A DNA stretch of 64,000 nucleotides from Haloarcula salina (lineage in GTDB: Archaea; Halobacteriota; Halobacteria; Halobacteriales; Haloarculaceae): positions 248,001 through 312,000 of the forward strand of contig NZ_WRXL01000002.1 in NCBI RefSeq assembly GCF_010119195.1. Reading direction: 5' to 3'. The translations under genes and the position numbers were made by a program. Position 1 is the first letter of the stretch. Each line of letters begins with the position of its first letter. Under the pieces are notes generated by a model that made no database searches, was not told the origin of the DNA, and saw only the letters and a program-made list of their open reading frames with translations. Positions 61,293 through 64,000 of the stretch are shown in pieces.

Positions 61293-62216
61293 TCAGAACA
61301 ACAGCGCCGGAACGGTGTTCCGAAAGATGTTGAGCGAGATCACGAACAGCAGGGCGACGACGAATCGGTTGAACCGCCGTTCGTCGATCTCGATGCGACG
61401 GAGGTACGTCCCGAGGAGGAGGCCGACGATCGTCACGACCGCGATGACCGAGCCGAGCCAGAGTCGATAGGGCGTCAGGAGGTCGGTAAACAGGGCCATC
61501 TGGACGATTCTGACGGTGAATATCGCACCGAGAACCATCGAGAGGCCGCCGATGTACCGTTCGGTGTCGCGCTCGAAGGTATGGAAGTAGGCCGGAAGCA
61601 GCGGACCGAGGTTGGCGACGGCCAGCAGGAACCCTTCGAGGAAGCCGGCCGTGCTCACTGCGATGGGGTTGTGCGTGCGATCGACGGTCACGAAGTCCTG
61701 TACGAGCTGGAAGACGACGTACCCGAGTATCACGAGCCCGATCAGGAAGGGGACGATCGGCCCGGTGCTGAACTCCGCGAGGAAGACGACGCCGAGGACC
61801 GAGCCGACGATTGCCATGAGGAGCAGGACCCACTCCTCGCGGACGAACGCCAGTCCGGTGTCGGTCTCGCCGATCTGGAACATGTTGAGCATCCACGGCG
61901 GAATCGCCAGCACGGCGACGGCGACCGTCGGGTCGATCACCGAGGCGAATATCGGGGTCGTGATGAGCGCGTACCCGAACCCGAGCATCCCCTTGACGAC
62001 GCCGGCGACGATGGCCACGAGGACGAACGCCGCGAGCAGTCCGAGCGACAGGTCGGACCGGAGTCCCGTGCTCAGATCGTCGAACCCGGGGAAAAAGACG
62101 ACCGAGCCGACGACGACGGCCAGGGTCGCGACGGCCATCATCACTTCGCGATACCGGAACTCGACGAGATTCGAAGCGAACTGTTCGACGTCGATGTGGG
62201 ACTCTGATGAACTCAT
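61293..62216 (-). CDS. TauE/SafE-family sulfite/anion exporter
   Basis: 307 residues with about eight hydrophobic segments in the TauE/SafE arrangement: two duplicated halves, the first starting AFVLVAIVAGVVKGMLGFGY, the second AVSTAGFLEGFLLAVANLGP. The VKGMLGFG and LGPLLPAYF motifs are typical. It exports sulfite, sulfoacetate or related anions in characterised cases; substrate unknown here. A 300-bp non-coding region follows upstream on its 5' side. Confidence 0.85.
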   Translation of the reverse strand: MSSSESHIDVEQFASNLVEFRYREVMMAVATLAVVVGSVVFFPGFDDLSTGLRSDLSLGLLAAFVLVAIVAGVVKGMLGFGYALITTPIFASVIDPTVAVAVLAIPPWMLNMFQIGETDTGLAFVREEWVLLLMAIVGSVLGVVFLAEFSTGPIVPFLIGLVILGYVVFQLVQDFVTVDRTHNPIAVSTAGFLEGFLLAVANLGPLLPAYFHTFERDTERYIGGLSMVLGAIFTVRIVQMALFTDLLTPYRLWLGSVIAVVTIVGLLLGTYLRRIEIDERRFNRFVVALLFVISLNIFRNTVPALLF

Positions 62217-62516
62217 GACTCTGCGCTGTGGGGCCCGCGGCGGGCCCGCGCTCGCCGGAGCCTAGCGACCGGGCCCTAACCCTCCGGCTATCGCGGAGAG
62301 ATCGACAGCAACTCGCGTCGAACCGCGACGAGCGAACCGGCGATACGCGGGTCCGATAGCGCCTGGGATCGGGAATTCGGCCAGATCTATCCGTCATAGA
62401 TTCGGGCAATATTCTCATCGACGTGCGCCGAGACACGGGGCAACCGCTCTGCCGCCCGCCCGGTTCGCCGAGCGACGCCCGTGGCTTTATGGCGTCAGAG
62501 GATGTTATGTCACCAC
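62217..62516. other. 300-bp intergenic region
   Basis: GC-rich at the left (62217-62340) with the palindrome-like GGGCCCGCGGCGGGCCC, AT-rich from ~62390 (ATAGATTCGGGCAATATTC). No gene. A CTTTATGG box at 62485-62492 is the promoter of the small membrane protein at 62517. Confidence 0.5.
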
Positions 62517-62825
62517 ATGGCACAGCGTCAGTCGACCCGTCGCTACGGCGACCCCACCGATCCGGTCACGGCCGCGGCGCTGGCGGAGCGTGTCGGACTC
62601 GCGCTGGTCGCCGTGACGCTCCCGCTCGCGCTCGTCGCGTTCACGGGTCTGGCCATGCAGGCGGCGTCGCCGTCGGCCGCGCTGACGACGGCAGCGGCTG
62701 CCATGCAGGGGCCAGTGCTGGCGGGGCGCGGGCTCACGGTGCTGTTCCACGCCGGCGCGCTCGGGACACTCCTCGGCTGTTGGCTTCTCGGCCTGGGACT
62801 GCTCCTGGACGGTCTCTACGACTGA
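62517..62825 (+). CDS. Uncharacterised small membrane protein
   Basis: 102 residues with two to three hydrophobic segments (about 25-46, 60-80, 80-100) and an Ala/Leu-rich composition. Start ATG 62517; CTTTATGG at 62485-62492 lies ~28 nt upstream. ATG 62502 and GTG 62481 are in frame but less well placed. Convergent with the MscS gene, their ends overlapping by 10 bp (62816-62825). Confidence 0.65.
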   Translation: MAQRQSTRRYGDPTDPVTAAALAERVGLALVAVTLPLALVAFTGLAMQAASPSAALTTAAAAMQGPVLAGRGLTVLFHAGALGTLLGCWLLGLGLLLDGLYD

Positions 62826-64000
62826 GCGTCGCCGTCGGATCGCATCGTGGCGCTGAGTTCCAGTTCCTCGTCGAGCAGCGCGCCCTCGCGGTTCGAGAGG
62901 GTCCGCTGGGGGAAGGGAATCGTGATCCCCTCGTCGTCGAAGGCGTCTTTGATGCCTCGAACCACCGCTGAGACTGCTCGCCACTTCCGGGGCGGCGTGG
63001 GATGGTCGATCCAGAAGCGACACTCCATGACGACGGCGGAGTCGCCGAAGGACTTCGGAACCACGTCGGGGGCCGGCGACTCGACGACGTGTTCGATGTC
63101 CGCCATCGCTTCGAGAGCGAGGTCCATCGCTCGGTCCACGTCCGCGTCGTAGTCGACGCCGACGTCGATTGTGAGCCGGAGAAGTCCCTTCCGACTACGG
63201 TTCGTGACGGCCCGGTCGCCGACCCTGTCGTTGGGGATGATGATGAACTCCCCGTCGAAGTTCTCGAGCCGCGTGTTGAATATGGTGATGTCGGTGACGA
63301 TGCCCTCGTTGTCGCCGATCTGCACCCAGTCGCCGATCGTGAAGGGCCGCGAGAACATCAGCACGAACCCGGCGATGAGCGACCCGAGCGTCTGCCGGGC
63401 CGCGAAACCGACGACGATGCCGAGAAAGCCCGCCCCGACCAGCAGTCCGCTGAGGTTGATCCCCCACAACGTGAGTGCGCTGGCCACGACGGTGACGAAC
63501 AGCGCTACCTGTCCCACCCGGAGGATGATCTCCTCCTGGTGTTCGGTGATACGGTCAGAGCCGTCGCCGAGCTGTGACACCGCCTTCTTGAGCTGCTCGG
63601 AGGCCGCGAAGCTCAACAGGAGCAGCAGTAGCGTCAGCCCGGCCTTGAACAGGTCCGGCACGGCCGAGGAGACGATGTCGACCATCGCGATGGCCCACTC
63701 GAACAGCCCCCAGACGATCAACAGCGCGAAGACAGAGCCCAGCAGGACGGTCACTTGCCCGAGGCGGAGGACCACACCCGAGAACGAGGTCGGCATGTAG
63801 TCGCCGACGATGTCCACCGTCTCGCCGACCTGCCCGGTCATGTAGCGCGAGGTCAGCGCTCGGCGGAGCTGGCGAATCGCCAGCGGAAGAACGAGGATCG
63901 CAACGAGCGCCGTCACCACGAGGACGCCCGCGCTGACCACGAGCCGTCCCTCGGTCGAGGTCAGCTGCTCCAGAATCGTCCTGGCCTGCTGGACGACCGC
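62816..64000 (-). CDS. mscS: Small-conductance mechanosensitive channel (MscS family), 5' truncated by the window
   Basis: Open through the right edge, so the N-terminus is missing; ~394 residues visible. Several membrane segments (upstream VVTALVAILVLPLAI, QVTVLLGSVFALLIVWG, FVTVVASALTLWGI, and the pore-type helix GAGFLGIVVGFAARQTLGSLIAG) are followed by the MscS beta domain (PFTIGDWVQIGDNEGIVTDI, GEFIIIPNDRVGDRAVTNRS) and an alpha/beta C-terminus. It opens under membrane tension to release solutes after osmotic downshock. Confidence 0.92.
   Translation of the reverse strand, partial: AVVQQARTILEQLTSTEGRLVVSAGVLVVTALVAILVLPLAIRQLRRALTSRYMTGQVGETVDIVGDYMPTSFSGVVLRLGQVTVLLGSVFALLIVWGLFEWAIAMVDIVSSAVPDLFKAGLTLLLLLLSFAASEQLKKAVSQLGDGSDRITEHQEEIILRVGQVALFVTVVASALTLWGINLSGLLVGAGFLGIVVGFAARQTLGSLIAGFVLMFSRPFTIGDWVQIGDNEGIVTDITIFNTRLENFDGEFIIIPNDRVGDRAVTNRSRKGLLRLTIDVGVDYDADVDRAMDLALEAMADIEHVVESPAPDVVPKSFGDSAVVMECRFWIDHPTPPRKWRAVSAVVRGIKDAFDDEGITIPFPQRTLSNREGALLDEELELSATMRSDGDAQS

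Overview
The window is a stretch of haloarchaeal chromosome. Evidence: high GC, very acidic proteins (Asp/Glu-rich tails on uS3, ScpA and RfcL), archaeal lipid genes (GGGP synthase, HMG-CoA synthase), Tat-type lipoprotein signals (RR motif plus lipobox Cys), class III pilin-like signals, the archaeal S10/spc ribosomal gene order with eS4, eL19, eL32 and RNase P Rpp29, and TATA boxes about 25-30 nt upstream of start codons, which imply mostly leaderless mRNAs. The content suggests a sugar-using member of the Halobacteria, possibly near Haloarculaceae; genus is not decided by sequence alone.

Layout. 1-6850: end of an amino-acid permease fused to universal-stress domains, GGGP synthase, a small membrane protein, a stand-alone Rieske protein, a PPOX/F420-type flavin reductase-like protein and topoisomerase I. 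7316-12877: a sugar-type ABC transporter (Tat lipoprotein, two permeases, ATPase), a previously overlooked 57-residue membrane protein closing the operon, and a GlpR/DeoR-type regulator. 12942-21700: a membrane protein, gatB with a strange downstream repeat region, then a coiled-coil protein, smc, scpA, a membrane J-protein and phosphoglycolate phosphatase. 21959-26130: a GTPBP1-like GTPase, an unknown protein with mch, a thiamine-binding-like protein and an amphi-Trp/DUF1508 protein. 26131-26994: tRNA-Gly(GCC) surrounded by fragments of itself. 26995-41261: SPOUT methyltransferase plus the complete L3-to-SecY ribosomal/secretion operon, 24 genes almost all touching or overlapping. 41430-50564: RNase H-like protein, malic enzyme, a soluble chemotaxis-type transducer, half-size CtaA, and a polar amino-acid ABC transporter. 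50565-64000: RfcL, membrane proteins, a pilin, a COG1709-type regulator, a HELLH membrane protein, HMG-CoA synthase, secreted CAP and lipoproteins, a large pilin-like surface protein, DUF2150, a TauE/SafE permease and the end of an MscS channel.

Most of the window is core, vertically inherited machinery; I see no CRISPR array, IS element with transposase, prophage or recognisable defence island. The least ordinary signal is non-coding. The 3' end of gatB is present three times, with two exactly 61-bp inverted-repeat elements between copies whose inner hairpins keep pairing by compensatory change. The 3' end of tRNA-Gly is also present three times and its 5' end twice. Short perfect palindromes with three-base loops occur in these places and, in frame, inside topA. 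Together they look like a family of small mobile or recombination-generated palindromic elements that target gene ends; this is the best candidate here for something undescribed.
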